A DNA stretch of 64,000 nt from Hexactinellida sp. DTS-2022. Lineage: Eukaryota; Porifera; Hexactinellida. Position numbers and translations under genes: made by a program. The stretch is taken from assembly GCA_028753945.1 (NCBI GenBank), contig JAPNXP010000017.1:1736001-1800000 (forward strand). Reading direction: 5' to 3'. The notes under the pieces are model-generated. The model saw only the letters and a list, made by a program, of their open reading frames with translations, did no database searches and was not told where the DNA came from. Shown in pieces: positions 23,001 to 33,194 of this stretch (its first letter is position 1; every line of letters starts with the position of its first letter).

Positions 23001-26000
23001 ACCTGTGCTATCGATAAGGTTTGTTCTAACATAGATGTAACAAATTAATATTTACTTACAATCTTTTTAGATACAACAATTCCTGATAAACCTCGCGCCC
23101 AAGAACTTCTACAGTCAGATACAAGACACGGTTAACTCCCTTCTAATCGAGCTACTCCCTCCACCCCCTAGGGATAGGGAACCTGTTGTTGATCGTAACG
23201 AGCGAATCCGACTCCACCAAGCCCTCTCCAAACAGGAGAGCACAGCTGATGCGTTTAACACAGAGCCTTATATATACCTAGACCTCCTTATTGACCATCT
23301 CCGCGAAAAGTATCACTTCCAAATTATCCATATGTCGATTGCAGAGCGTAACACGATTGCTATGGACATTCTGGAGTACGCTTTAACTCAGGTGCCTGAC
23401 GCTACCAAAGAGTACTACTTAATAAAATCTGATCCATCCAGCATAATAAAGTGGATTCCCCATGCCATTGAGCTCCTGTACACTGTAGAGGATCCCGATG
23501 CCGACTACATTGATGATGATAAACGAGTATTCAACGCTAAGTTATTCGTTCACTATGGAGAGCGACTTGTAGGCAGTATGGTCCTTCAGTTCATAATCCG
23601 TTACGTGTGTTGTCAGCTACTCAAAGTTACCATCCCAGAGACTATCACGATAAACAAAAACTTTATTGATCCCGCGTACAGAAAACACTATCTGTATTAT
23701 CAGAACCACTTTTCACTCAAGAAACTTATCGCTTCGCATATACAGTTGCTGGAAGAAGTGCACTGGGATCTCAAGTTGAGACCTACCAAGCTAATATGCT
23801 TTACAACTACAAACTCATTTCTTCACAAACTACCGGATCTGTTCCCAACTGAACATACCGGTTTTACTGACCCAAATGAGAAGAATACCCTTAACGACAT
23901 TAGGTCCTGTATATTCGCGCATGCGGATAGAGTATGTCTCTTCTCTCTGCGATATTTCCCCACTCAGGAGCATTTCATACAGGAACTCAAAAACTTTTTG
24001 GATTCGGATAAACTCCTAGTTATGGTTCTGATTGTGAATGTTCAGCTTGTGTCAACTCGTAAGATTAACTTTGTGCGTCACATGATAGAGCAGGAAGAAA
24101 GACTTAGCAAAAAATCGAGTAAATTCTTTGTCCTTATTCTCCACTACTCCCCGGGTATATTCCACTCGCAAGGCTTTAACTCCGATAACGACTCTTGCAC
24201 CACGTCTCGCTATCCCTCCCACTTCGTGCTGGGATGGGACCACTACTATATCGACAGTATTTCTCCTCCAGGCAATATTGTCGATATCCAGGCTTGGCTA
24301 AAGCTTACAATTGATAGCGATGACGAGGATGTAGCGTGGAAACACGAGTTTGTTCAACAGTTGAAGGAATCACTTATGAAAGACATTTTGTTGGATATTA
24401 CGAGCTTTATTAGCTTCAGGGCAAAAAAAATAGATTCTCGTCTCACAATCAACTCCGATTCTCCGAGCATTACGAGACGTATAATCTATTTGAGAAAGAT
24501 TCTCAAGCTTACCGATATAGGATTTATTCTGTGTGAGAAGTTCGTTCATTATTGGACTCCAAAAGCTATTCAGGAGAGGCTGGTTATTGCTTCGTCAGCT
24601 GTAATTTCCCGAGACTCCAACTTAAATATCAGTGACTATGTCCAGACAAACATTCGCTATTTATTCTCGCAATACATAATTGAGATGATTTATCGGATTA
24701 ATGACGATCTCAATCTTGACACACTTTTCGACGAAACTGACCAGATCTCGGTTGAGTCGGATGAAGACAACCAGTACGACGTAGAGTCGCCAACTATAAA
24801 AGCTTCTTTCGAACGTCAGTTTACACAATTTGAAGAAGACAGCAACTTGGTTACTCCTGATATCAATAAAAAGAACTGCCAACTGTTTGAACGTATTCTA
24901 ATCAACTACAATAACGTTCCTTCAATAGAAGACCTACAGTTAGTTAACCGTAACAAAGACATGGCAGTAAATACTCCTTGCTGGAGCAGAGACTTCCCAT
25001 TTTCAAAGCATATTTCGCAGATGATGGAAGACATGATTGAAATGTCGCTTGCGGAAATAGCTCCGATCGCGATAGAAACACCCCGCGGTGGCACCTCGGA
25101 TCGGAAGCAGGAGGTAGATGTACCTATACAAGACCGCGTGAGGAATAACTTTATTTCGAGAATGAAGAAGATTGAAGCGACTGGCATGTACCATGAGGTT
25201 AAGTACCCAATTATTGTGATTGCACTTGAAGCTTTTGAAGACAATGAGGCATGGAATTGTTACAAAACAGATTTTATACTTTCCCGTTTGGAATTGCATG
25301 AAGACATGGGGAGGTTCATAGCTGAATTCGCTCGGCTTTGGGCACAAAAGTTCAACTTAGAAGGTCAAACTGTGATAGAACGAGTGACGTCATTCCATGT
25401 TGAGAATTACTTCAACCCCCCCGATTCCAGCCGTCAGCTATACCTTGTGCTAAATCTACAGAAAACAATTGACGTGGACCTGAACATAACGATTGAATCT
25501 GCTCACGCTGACTTTTCAGCCTACATTCTGAGCACTTTCCATAAACTGCTTGCCACCTGCGGGGAGGATATTCAAAAGTGGAAGGAATGGACACTAAATT
25601 ACGAATGCTTAACCTCACAGAAGAATATTAATGTAGAACACCTGAATCCCACCTGCAAATCTCTTTATCTGAAACTAAACTTTCTGTATCTCAACAATTG
25701 CTGTGACAGAGTCAATTGGAGTTTTATTCCCAACGCGATTGCAATGTTTATCGAGTATAAGACTCTTCCTTTGAGCGAGAGCAGCGATCTGCAAAGCTTT
25801 ATGACACACCTCCAAAGGTTTATGGGAGAGACGGCTGAGAAAAGTGCCATTCAAGAATTCCTTAGCCGGTTCTTAGACCACTATATTGATGTGTGTTCTC
25901 CTTTGCCTGGAGAAGATTGTGACTACCTTACAAAATTCATTCTTAATGTATTCGACCCTTCAAATGAGTTCTACCATGTCCTATCTTTCCAGCGCCTGGA

Positions 26001-29000
26001 GCATTTGCTAGTACAGCTACTCAATTCCCAGCCTCCCGATCTCGATGACGCGGACCAGTCTCTTCTCCCTTTCAACACGTTTCTAAAGCAAACGATCGGC
26101 TCTTCCATTCTCTACGGTCCACAGCTCCAACATGAGTCAATCGGCCTAACCCTCACTCCTAGCTTTTCATCCTATTTCCCGCCTAACAAGAAGGTAAGCA
26201 CCCCGCCCCCGCACCTGACCCAATCCCTAGACACATTCATTCCCCCCTACTACTACAACCCCAAGAACTACTTTATAGAACAGGCACATAAGAATGTAGC
26301 TAGCCACATGCGGTGTAACATGGCTCATCTGTATTTCTCTGTTTGTATGAATGATCTAGAGCGTCTCATGCAGGGCAGGGAACTAGAACATATGATGAGA
26401 CAGCATGAACTGTTTAGTATAGAGAGAAATCTGTTAGATTTAGAAGTTATTGCTCAGATTGAGAAGCAAGCTCTGTTCCAAGTTATACTGAAAAAGTATG
26501 CGAGTTTCTACGATATCAATAAAGCTCTTTTGAATCCGAGAGGACTTGATCAGTACCAGCAGAATTTCCCAGACGTGATTAAAGGTTTCTATAAAGAACT
26601 GATGAATGTAGATTCCGGTGGAGGCATAAAGGGAGGGCACTCGTGGGTAATGCTTTCATGGATTTACTTGAGTTATTCAAGTAGCGATATGTGTACTGAG
26701 TATTTGAAAGAATTGTTCTCGCAACCCATACATGAGTGGTTGATTGATTTTGAGCCAAAAATGAATAATTATTTGAGTCAATCTAATGTCTTTTCTTGGA
26801 CAACTGGTTCCTATACAAATATTTCTAAAATCCTCAAAGATATCCAGTCGAAATCTCAAACCGTATCCCCAAAAATTTCTGAGAATCCATCAATTCATAA
26901 ACTAAACGATTTGCGGAATTTCCTTGTGAGAGAATCAGCCCATTCTCGACAAGTTATCATGACCCTTTGGTATGCCGTATTTATACAATTCTACTGTGAG
27001 CAAAAGACATTCCCTCTTGATGAGGAAATAACACGAGCATTCCCGGACTTATGCCAATCTAAAAAGAGATTTATTCGTTATTTCGCTAACCCTACTTCAA
27101 GCCCACAAATTCCCAACTCTCAACTTATCCGGCAATTCTTAACAGAACAATCTTACCTACAGAAATCAGTCTTATACTTTATTGAATATTTCCTAACTAT
27201 GCCTGATAACTCTTGCTTCTATCAGAATCTAATATTCGAGCCTCACAGTGTAGTGTACATGCCAGGCTGTCTGACTCTTAAAAAGATCGGAGAAGATGCA
27301 ACAGCTAAATTAGATCTAATTTGTTGTTTGAACGAAGAAGGGCTCTACTCGAGTGATTCATTTCTTTTGGATTTAATCAACAAACGCAACAGTTTTAGCC
27401 TACAATCCTTCTACTTTATCAATCTGCTTAATTACATCTCAATCCTACTTTCCTATTTAACTCAACATATTCTATTGAGCCCCGAAGTACAAGCAAAGCT
27501 GTTCTCAGCTCGTTACTGTAGGAATTTAGTAATTAACTTAATTGGAGACGTCAGGAAGTATTGGAAACTGCTCGTAGAAGTGAGTGGTGTTTATGAGGAA
27601 GACATGGTTTGTGCGATTAAACACTTTTTTACAAAGACATTAACTGGCAGTGACAGCGAGACTATCATTCAGCTTGTTGACCGTAAGGAGCTTATCAAGT
27701 TTGAATTGAATATCCACTATCGATTCCACAAAGTTAGTTTAACCCAAGTTAAGCACGACTCTAGAAGGAATCCTGACCTAGCACACAATCTATGGACGCT
27801 CAATACTCGCATTCCCAAGCCAATCACTGCGAGGAGCATCCTAGCTTACATAGAGCCTAAGAACTCCGAACAACTAAATAACCACGATGTAATTCTGGCA
27901 TTCATTTCTCTGAGGAAACCGCTTCGTGTCGGTGCAATGCTGCTGCCGATTGCTCTCAAACTGTACGAGATGTTCCACGTAGATTTAAACTACGTTCTAC
28001 TTAAAGACATGGCTAAGAACAAAACTCTAACTGATTTCGTTAAGGAAGTATCGAGCAGACAGCAGAGCTTAATCGAACTGAGAGATTTGGTTAAGGATTT
28101 TGAAATTTACTTGCCCGAGTATATTGCGTTGAGAAAGCCTAATCTTAAGATCGATGAGTTGCCCAGAACACTCTTTATGTACCACGTCTTGAATGTGGAG
28201 GAGAAGTCTCGAGACCCTGAGAACCCATCCATAAGCATACTCCTCACAGTCATCAGAGACATTGTAAGATTCATACACGGAGAAATCGGCCGGGATAAGT
28301 TGGTCAACTTTGCAGGGCATATTATTTTATGGCAGTGGTTCCCAACCTGGGGTCTATGGACCACTTGGGGGTCTACGGACGCCTGTAGGGGATCCACAAG
28401 ATGTATTACGGTCAATGGTAGGGGGTCCACAAAATGCCAAATATATATTATAGGGGGTCCACGGTTGAAAAAGGTTGGGAATCGCTGTTTTATGGTATCG
28501 AGATTAATTTGGCGATTTCAATTTCACCGGTTATTTCATGGGCCGATTTCTCCGGTATCTATTTCACTGTCCATGATTTCTACTGTATTTCCCTATCCAG
28601 ATAAAGCTGCACAACGGGCTGATAGACCTAGCTAGCAAGTGCGTGAGTAAGAACACGGGGTATTCCACTGAGACAGCTCCCAGCATTCTCCCCACGCAGG
28701 ACTCGGCTATTTCAAACATGATTACCGATCTGACACAGAGCGAACTGGTGCAGTTCAGACACAACAGGTAACAACTGTTAAACTTTGAAATTCTACAGTG
28801 GAATCGCTTTATTAGCAACTTGAATTTTGCATGAAATTTGGTTGCTAATAGGCGGAGTTGCTATTAGAGGAACATAAATAACATTAAAATCTCGCTTGGA
28901 AACTTAAAATAAGTTGCTAATAGGGGAGTTGCTAAATATAGCAATTCCACCAGATTCCACTGTATATTAATAATATTTATATTTGTTACTCAGCTTGGCT

Positions 29001-31352
29001 TCGTGCAGAGGAGATCCGCCGCAAACACTGACCGAAGAGAAATTAGAAGTTTCGAAGTTCTACCGCAGGAGAGCTCCTGACATGTTTATCGTAATTAAGG
29101 AAATCCAGGGAGGCTTTAACCTGGATGGGTTAGAGAGAGACATTATTATGACTTACATCTCACCCAAGTTCAAGTTTGATGACCCGATTGAAAAGGAGTA
29201 TCACTTCAGAATAGCAACACCAATAACGTATGTGCCTTCATAATACATTCATTTTAATGTAATTCAATTGCATGAAATTCATTTAATGTTTTTCAAGTTC
29301 ATGAATTTCAATTTATTGAAATTTATTTGCATGAGAAATCAATCTCGTGAATTCATTTTCCTGAAATTTCTGCGATGTTCGTTATGTGTTTGTGTTATAT
29401 CCCTAAGCGAATTGCTAACGAAGTACACTTGTATTATATTTCCCTATCGAAATACTCTATATACTACCGTTTCCTACAATCTGGTTCCTTAACGAGGCAT
29501 GTTCTTATAACTGGTATTCACTGTATTTGGAATGGAAATTTATTCTCTCACTCATTTAGGCTGGCTGCTTCTCAATACTATAAAATCAACGTCTTTAACG
29601 ATCTTTTGTCAGAGCCCTTTAAGGTAATAATATCAGCATACCTAACTATATTAGTATTTGCTATGCGATGTTTGTTGTATTTATGGATTATTTAGACTCC
29701 CTTGCCAGAGAATCTGATCAGAGACCTGGAGTACCATTTCCACATGCTGGACTACAACAAGATGCTAATCCTACTCAAGGGATTACAGACTGTAACGAGC
29801 TTCCTTATACAGAGTCAGAACATAACTGTAAGTAACTGGATGAGTTAATAGTACTGTGACGTTATAATTGTTCCTTTAGCCTGGAGACCGAGATTGGGCA
29901 GACTTCACACTAGGAATGTATGCCAGACACATTATGAACCAAGACACGCTCGAATCAGCTTTCTCTTCCTTCGAGTTTAACAAGCAAGTTACCTGCTTTG
30001 GATACTCTATTGTACATTTTATTTTTTATATTTCTCAGGCTTTCCAAATCCCAATCTACTATTCTGGCCGATTTCAGGATTGTTTATCTGTTTGAGTGTT
30101 TCAAGTTCTTCTACGACAAACTGAACCTCAAGTACTACGAGTTCTGTCACCTCTCCTACTCCGTGAAGCGACCCCTCCCTCGCAAGGTGGAGAGACACCT
30201 AGAGCTGGCTGTGCAACACTGCTTAGGTAGCTAATCTTATTATGCATTAACAGGGCCGTAGCGTAGGCACCAATATCATAGTGTTCAGGTTAATCTGACC
30301 AACCTGACCGAGTGGTGCCATATTGGAAAAATTCATCAACCAAAAGTGGTCAGGTTGAAACCTACCAACCTGACCAGTGGCTACGGCCCTGATTAATGAT
30401 GCATTTAGACACATGATTCCTATTTTATTAATTCTATTAGACAACCGAATGGGATGTGTTGAAGACATAGAACCATTACGGATTTTCTTGGATGAATTGC
30501 AAGTCAAACTCCAATACAAAGAGAGTTCCATAATCCAAAACCCAAAGGTTTGGAACCCAAGCATGTCCTTTTAATCCGCTGTTTATATTTTATCTATTTC
30601 TTTAGAGTTCGATGGAAGATATTTTGAAACTTGTCCATGCTCATGACATTACTCACAAACGTCTCATAAATCTACTTAACCAGCAGATAACGAATGAGCA
30701 CTATGTACATTTAATTCTAAAAATCAAATCGTGAGTTATTCCTTAATAGAAATGTAACTACAATAGAACCTGGTTAGTACGAACACGGTTAATACGAATT
30801 TCCGGATAAGACGAACAAACAGTTCCACAAAATCAGGTCTCTACAATGGCTATTCAATGGGTATTACTCCAGTTAATACGAACTCCGGATAAGACGAACA
30901 AACAGTTCCACGAAATCAGGTCCCTACAATGGCTATTCAATGGATATTACTCCGGTTAATACGAACTCCGGATAAAGCGAACAAATTTTACCGTCCGTTG
31001 GTGTTCCTATTAACGAGATTATACTGTATTATTTATTCATGAACTCTCTTCCGTTAGGATTGTGTCCCAACTGAAGGCCAAACATCCCAAACTCCAAAAG
31101 TGGGAGGAAAACGTGGTTAACTTCTGGGACCTGCACCTGCCCTACTTCTGCGAGAACAACGAGGATGAGAGCATCGACCTGTCAGGTAATATCCTCTATC
31201 ATTACAATCTAGATTTCTTTGACACCGATTTCTCCTACTACGAGCTCCTGCAACAGACTGAGCTGCCTCACGCCAGACACCCCTCTGGTCTCTCCAAGGA
31301 CTCTCAGAATGTGTATGATATTATTCCTAAAGAGGCGAAAATGTATCTTTAA
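11058..31352 (+). CDS. RNF213: RNF213-family giant AAA+ protein (about 5,267 aa, 28 exons), no RING or RZ finger visible
   Basis: Inferred exons: 11058-11130, 11187-11633, 11921-12060, 12187-12232, 12903-13038, 13178-13305, 13401-13492, 13557-13717, 13951-14089, 14148-14414, 14474-14560, 14633-14730, 14802-15069, 15270-15335, 15390-21470, 21698-21825, 21983-22169, 22407-23018, 23071-28302, 28601-28767, 28994-29227, 29560-29623, 29696-29827, 29880-29983, 30039-30226, 30441-30547, 30606-30730, 31058-31352. All phases join and the total is a multiple of three. Length is close to human RNF213 (5,207). Walker A motifs are at about residues 1701 (GLEGVGKT), 2121 (GETGVGKT) and 2610 (GPPGTSKT); Walker B/sensor segments include TVFIDEINTSSCLGLFKEI and CVVFLDEAGLPEE. 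PAPFLNRFEKFL is the RNF213 INRLEK site. Unlike vertebrate RNF213, no C-x2-C pair is seen after the AAA core. Confidence 0.88.
11704..11874 (+). mobile_element. P1-family MITE in RNF213 intron 2
   Basis: ACGAACACCAGGGGACCGT near the left end and GGAGAGTCTACTGTA at the right end match other P1 copies. It accounts for most of the 287-bp intron. Confidence 0.7.
12272..12894 (+). mobile_element. hAT-like MITE (TIR CAGTGATGTGCTCCGTTACT) with GTAACGG repeats
   Basis: Ends CAGTGATGTGCTCCGTTACT and, inverted, AGTAACGGAGCACATCACTG, flanked by a perfect 8-bp duplication CTTTTAAG (12264-12271 and 12895-12902), the hAT signature. The interior is almost entirely GTAACGG heptamers, including several units of about 42 bp at 12350-12510 and a second cluster at 12700-12880. 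No transposase is encoded. Perfect TIRs and target copies argue for a young insertion. Confidence 0.93.
12290..12530 (+). repeat. Tandem array of GTAACGG heptamers and 42-bp higher-order units
   Basis: Units of the form GTAACGGTAACGG, a short A-run, GTAACGGTAACGG and GCGTCGCGGA repeat about four times. It is part of the hAT-like element and recurs in altered form at 12700-12880. Confidence 0.9.
13736..13903 (+). mobile_element. P1-family MITE in RNF213 intron 8
   Basis: It starts ACAGTAGAACCTCGCTAGTA and ends AACGAGATTCTACTGA. It carries the ATCAGGTCCCTACAATGGC interior found duplicated in the copy at 30759. Confidence 0.85.
15088..15212 (+). mobile_element. P2-family MITE (TIR TACAGTCGACTCCGCTTAAT) in RNF213 intron 13
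   Basis: TACAGTCGACTCCGCTTAAT at the left and its inverse TTAAGCAGAGTCGACTGTA at the right; 125 bp; TA target. Other copies are at 43455 and 57768. Confidence 0.9.
15390..21470 (+). other. RNF213: RNF213 exon 15: 6,081-bp exon with the AAA+ core
   Basis: This single exon codes for about residues 717-2743. It begins after a CCTTCCAG acceptor and ends at AATGATCGC before GTGAGT. It carries the end of the N-terminal arm and linker, then three recognisable ATP-binding modules. The second module's Walker B region is nearly identical in pattern to vertebrate AAA3, the ATPase module known to be essential, and the third (GPPGTSKT ... VVFLDEAG ... FVAISNHILDAAKSNRA) to AAA4. Confidence 0.88.
21506..21683 (+). 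mobile_element. P1-family MITE in RNF213 intron 15
   Basis: It starts TACACTAGAACCTCGTTAGT and ends GGAGGTTCTACTGTA, with the GACTTATCCGGAATTCGTAT and GGGCTTTGAAGGGG blocks. It occupies 178 of the 227 intron bases. Confidence 0.88.
22194..22362 (+). mobile_element. Diverged P1-like MITE in RNF213 intron 17
   Basis: TACAGTAGAACGTACCTGG at the left and GTTATACTGTA at the right, with GGTTAGTACGTACACTCGG inside. It is related to but distinct from P1. Confidence 0.65.
23071..28302 (+). other. RNF213: RNF213 exon 19: 5,232-bp exon covering the E3-module region, without zinc fingers
   Basis: It codes for about residues 3053-4796, the region that in vertebrate RNF213 contains the shell, RING and RZ finger. 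The fold-level match continues (for example FLSRFLDHYID and IPKPITARSILAYIEP segments), yet the cysteines are scattered singly or as CC, with no C-x2-C pair and no His/Cys cluster. The donor GATAAGTTG/GTCAAC is weak but joins the next exon in phase to give GRDKL-IKLHNGLIDLA. The frame stays open about 110 codons past it, into a hAT element. Confidence 0.8.
28333..28487 (+). mobile_element. hAT-1 MITE (CAGTGGTTCCCAACCTGGGG) in RNF213 intron 19
   Basis: Starts CAGTGGTTCCCAACCTGGGG, ends TTGGGAATCGCTG, with perfect 8-bp target copies TTTTATGG at 28325-28332 and 28488-28495. 155 bp, non-coding. It lies 30 bases past the inferred donor of exon 19. Confidence 0.93.
28794..28964 (+). mobile_element. 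Family-C MITE (TIR ACAGTGG ... TAATAGCAA) in RNF213 intron 20
   Basis: TACAGTGGAATCGCTTTATT to CCAGATTCCACTGTA, with the family-C TTGCTATTAGAGGAACATAA interior. TA target. Confidence 0.8.
29228..29559. other. RNF213 intron 21
   Basis: AT-rich, with repeated short GAAATTCA/TGAATTTC words at 29270-29370. No TIR element or gene seen. Confidence 0.5.
30251..30391. mobile_element. MITE with CAGGGCCGTAGC ends in RNF213 intron 25
   Basis: CAGGGCCGTAGCG at the left is mirrored by GGCTACGGCCCTG at the right; the interior has inverted CAGGTT/AACCTG words. TTAA-like bases flank it, but no clean target duplication can be fixed. Confidence 0.7.
30759..31028 (+). mobile_element. P1-family MITE with an internal duplication, RNF213 intron 27
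   Basis: TACAATAGAACCTGGTTAGT to AACGAGATTATACTGTA. The block TCCGGATAAGACGAACAAAC through TTACTCCRGTTAATACGAAC appears twice in tandem (about 30802-30880 and 30882-30960). Confidence 0.85.
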
Positions 31353-31737
31353 GCTTTTAACTACTTTTGAGTGTAAATTTCAGGCATGTTTTTACCTTTG
31401 CCCCCATTTTTTGAGATTATTTTATTTACATACGTATTTTTCTTTTTGTACAAATATCTTTTTTTATGTAGTGTGAAACCAGGCAATATTTTCAAAAGAT
31501 TTATATTTCTATCTACTTTCCATTGGTTATTCTGCATACATCTATGGCAATTTACCCAATCGCCATATGTATAGAACTAGAAAAGAAACTGTTGGGTATT
31601 GTATTACCCAATAATATGAATATTGACTCCGTAATGGGTTTACAATTATGGAAAGATCATATAAGTATTGATCACCATTAGGTATTCTTCATTTTCAAAT
31701 TCGTTTCTTCAAGTAACTTAGTAAAAAGACAATACTT
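31353..31737. other. RNF213 / TRIM-like intergenic region
   Basis: 385 bp, AT-rich. No element or gene recognised. Confidence 0.45.
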
Positions 31738-32992
31738 ATGGCGACACGCGTGTTGGCAGCAGGAGAGCTGCTGGGGGCTGATGGGTTGGAGAGAGCGCTA
31801 GCGGCTCTGGTTAGCCACGTGCAGCGAGAGAAAGAGAGCGTGAGGAGTAACTTCCTACAGCTACACTCTGCTAGCAGCGAGAGAACTCAGTCTGCTGCAA
31901 GAGATGGATGGGATAGTTGCACGAGCGAGACACGAGTTGGCAGAGAAGAGAGAGACCCTCAAGGAACTGGACACAGCCAGGGAAGGCCTAGCGAGAGATC
32001 TGACCAAGAACAAACTGAGAGATGTGCTCGAGAAGAATCTCCGTACGCTGGAAGATAGGATCGGAGAGGAGGTATCAAGGGGTGTGAGTGTGGGGTGGGT
32101 AGAGTTGGATTGGAAGAGGGAACAGCTGGAACAGTCCGTGATTGAGGTGTGTACGGTTATGACTCTGAAGGAGAGACCTTTCAGATCAGAGGACTATTCT
32201 CTGAAACTGAGCCCTGTCTGGTCCCGTGAAGGGACAGGGCCTGCTGAAATTAAGCGTCCAATGCAAATAGCGATCGACAGCACAACACGTAACATATTTG
32301 TGGCTGATTATGATGCTAATGCAATTCAAGTATTTACAGAAGAAGGCAACCATCTCTACAAGATACCAACAGCTGCACGTCCTACTGGCATAGCTCTGAC
32401 AGAAGAATATGTTTTCGTATCGGCTCCAGACGAGCTAGAGAAGATAAGAAAATCGAACAATGAAACTGTGAAGTCAGTTCAAACAGAGGAGATAGTCTGG
32501 GGAATCGATACCGATGAAAACACGAATATTTACGCATGTGAGGTCTTGAACAAATCTGTTATTGTGTTTGATAACAATCTCAAATACCTCAAAAGAATCA
32601 AACTTGAAACTTCCCAAATCAAATCCGACACACACACTAACAGCATCAAACTCTACAAACACAGAATGTATGTAATGTTTGGTAGGAGTGCTCCTTTCCG
32701 TCTACAGATATTCTCCCTAGAAGGAGAGCTAGAGAGGTGCCTGATACCAGAAAGTCAGATTGGGCGGAGTTATTTCTTCTCGATAGACCGATTGGGGAAT
32801 ATCATTGTAGCTGACTTTGGTTATAATCGAATCAGGATATTCAGCAAAGAAGGAGAGCCAATACACACTATCGACAGTGATACGCTACCTGGAGATCAGA
32901 AGTTCGATCATCCTTATGGAGTAGCAATCGACAAGAAGAATAGGATTATTGTAGCACAGAAGAACAAGAAATGCTGTCTCCTAGCATTCTGA
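31738..32992 (+). pseudogene. Coiled-coil plus NHL/six-bladed-propeller protein (TRIM-like) with an apparent frameshift
   Basis: Two overlapping frames look like one gene. The first (31738 on) reads MATRVLAAGELLGADG and enters a coiled coil ending SVRSNFLQLH. The second, one base over, continues LLAARELSLLQEMDGI, the usual continuation of TRIM coiled coils, then about six NHL-type repeats (such as PMQIAIDSTTRNIFVADYDA and NIIVADFGYNRIRIFSKEG) up to a stop at 32992. The switch falls at about 31850-31873. There is no RING or B-box before it. AATAAA at about 33035 may be the poly(A) signal. It may be a decayed gene, an assembly error or a programmed shift. The second frame alone could start at ATG 31904 (362 aa). 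NHL proteins commonly bind RNA or protein partners; the role here is unknown. Confidence 0.6.
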
Positions 32993-33194
32993 ATACCGAA
33001 ATCTGTTTTTACTATTTTATTCAACTTATTTGATAAATAAATATACTTATCTAGGTGTTTACGCCACAATCCACCTTTTCTAAGCTATTAAACTCCATAC
33101 CATGTTTGTCTCAATGGAACATTAATTAACATAACATAATATAGTAACGAGATCTCTACACACTGTATTGAGTCTATAGCTTGTGAGTTGTAGA

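Noticed and set aside
28303-28635. 110-codon tail of the RNF213 exon 19 frame
   Set aside because: Most of it is hAT-1 element, and a phase-correct acceptor at 28600 resumes RNF213-like sequence.
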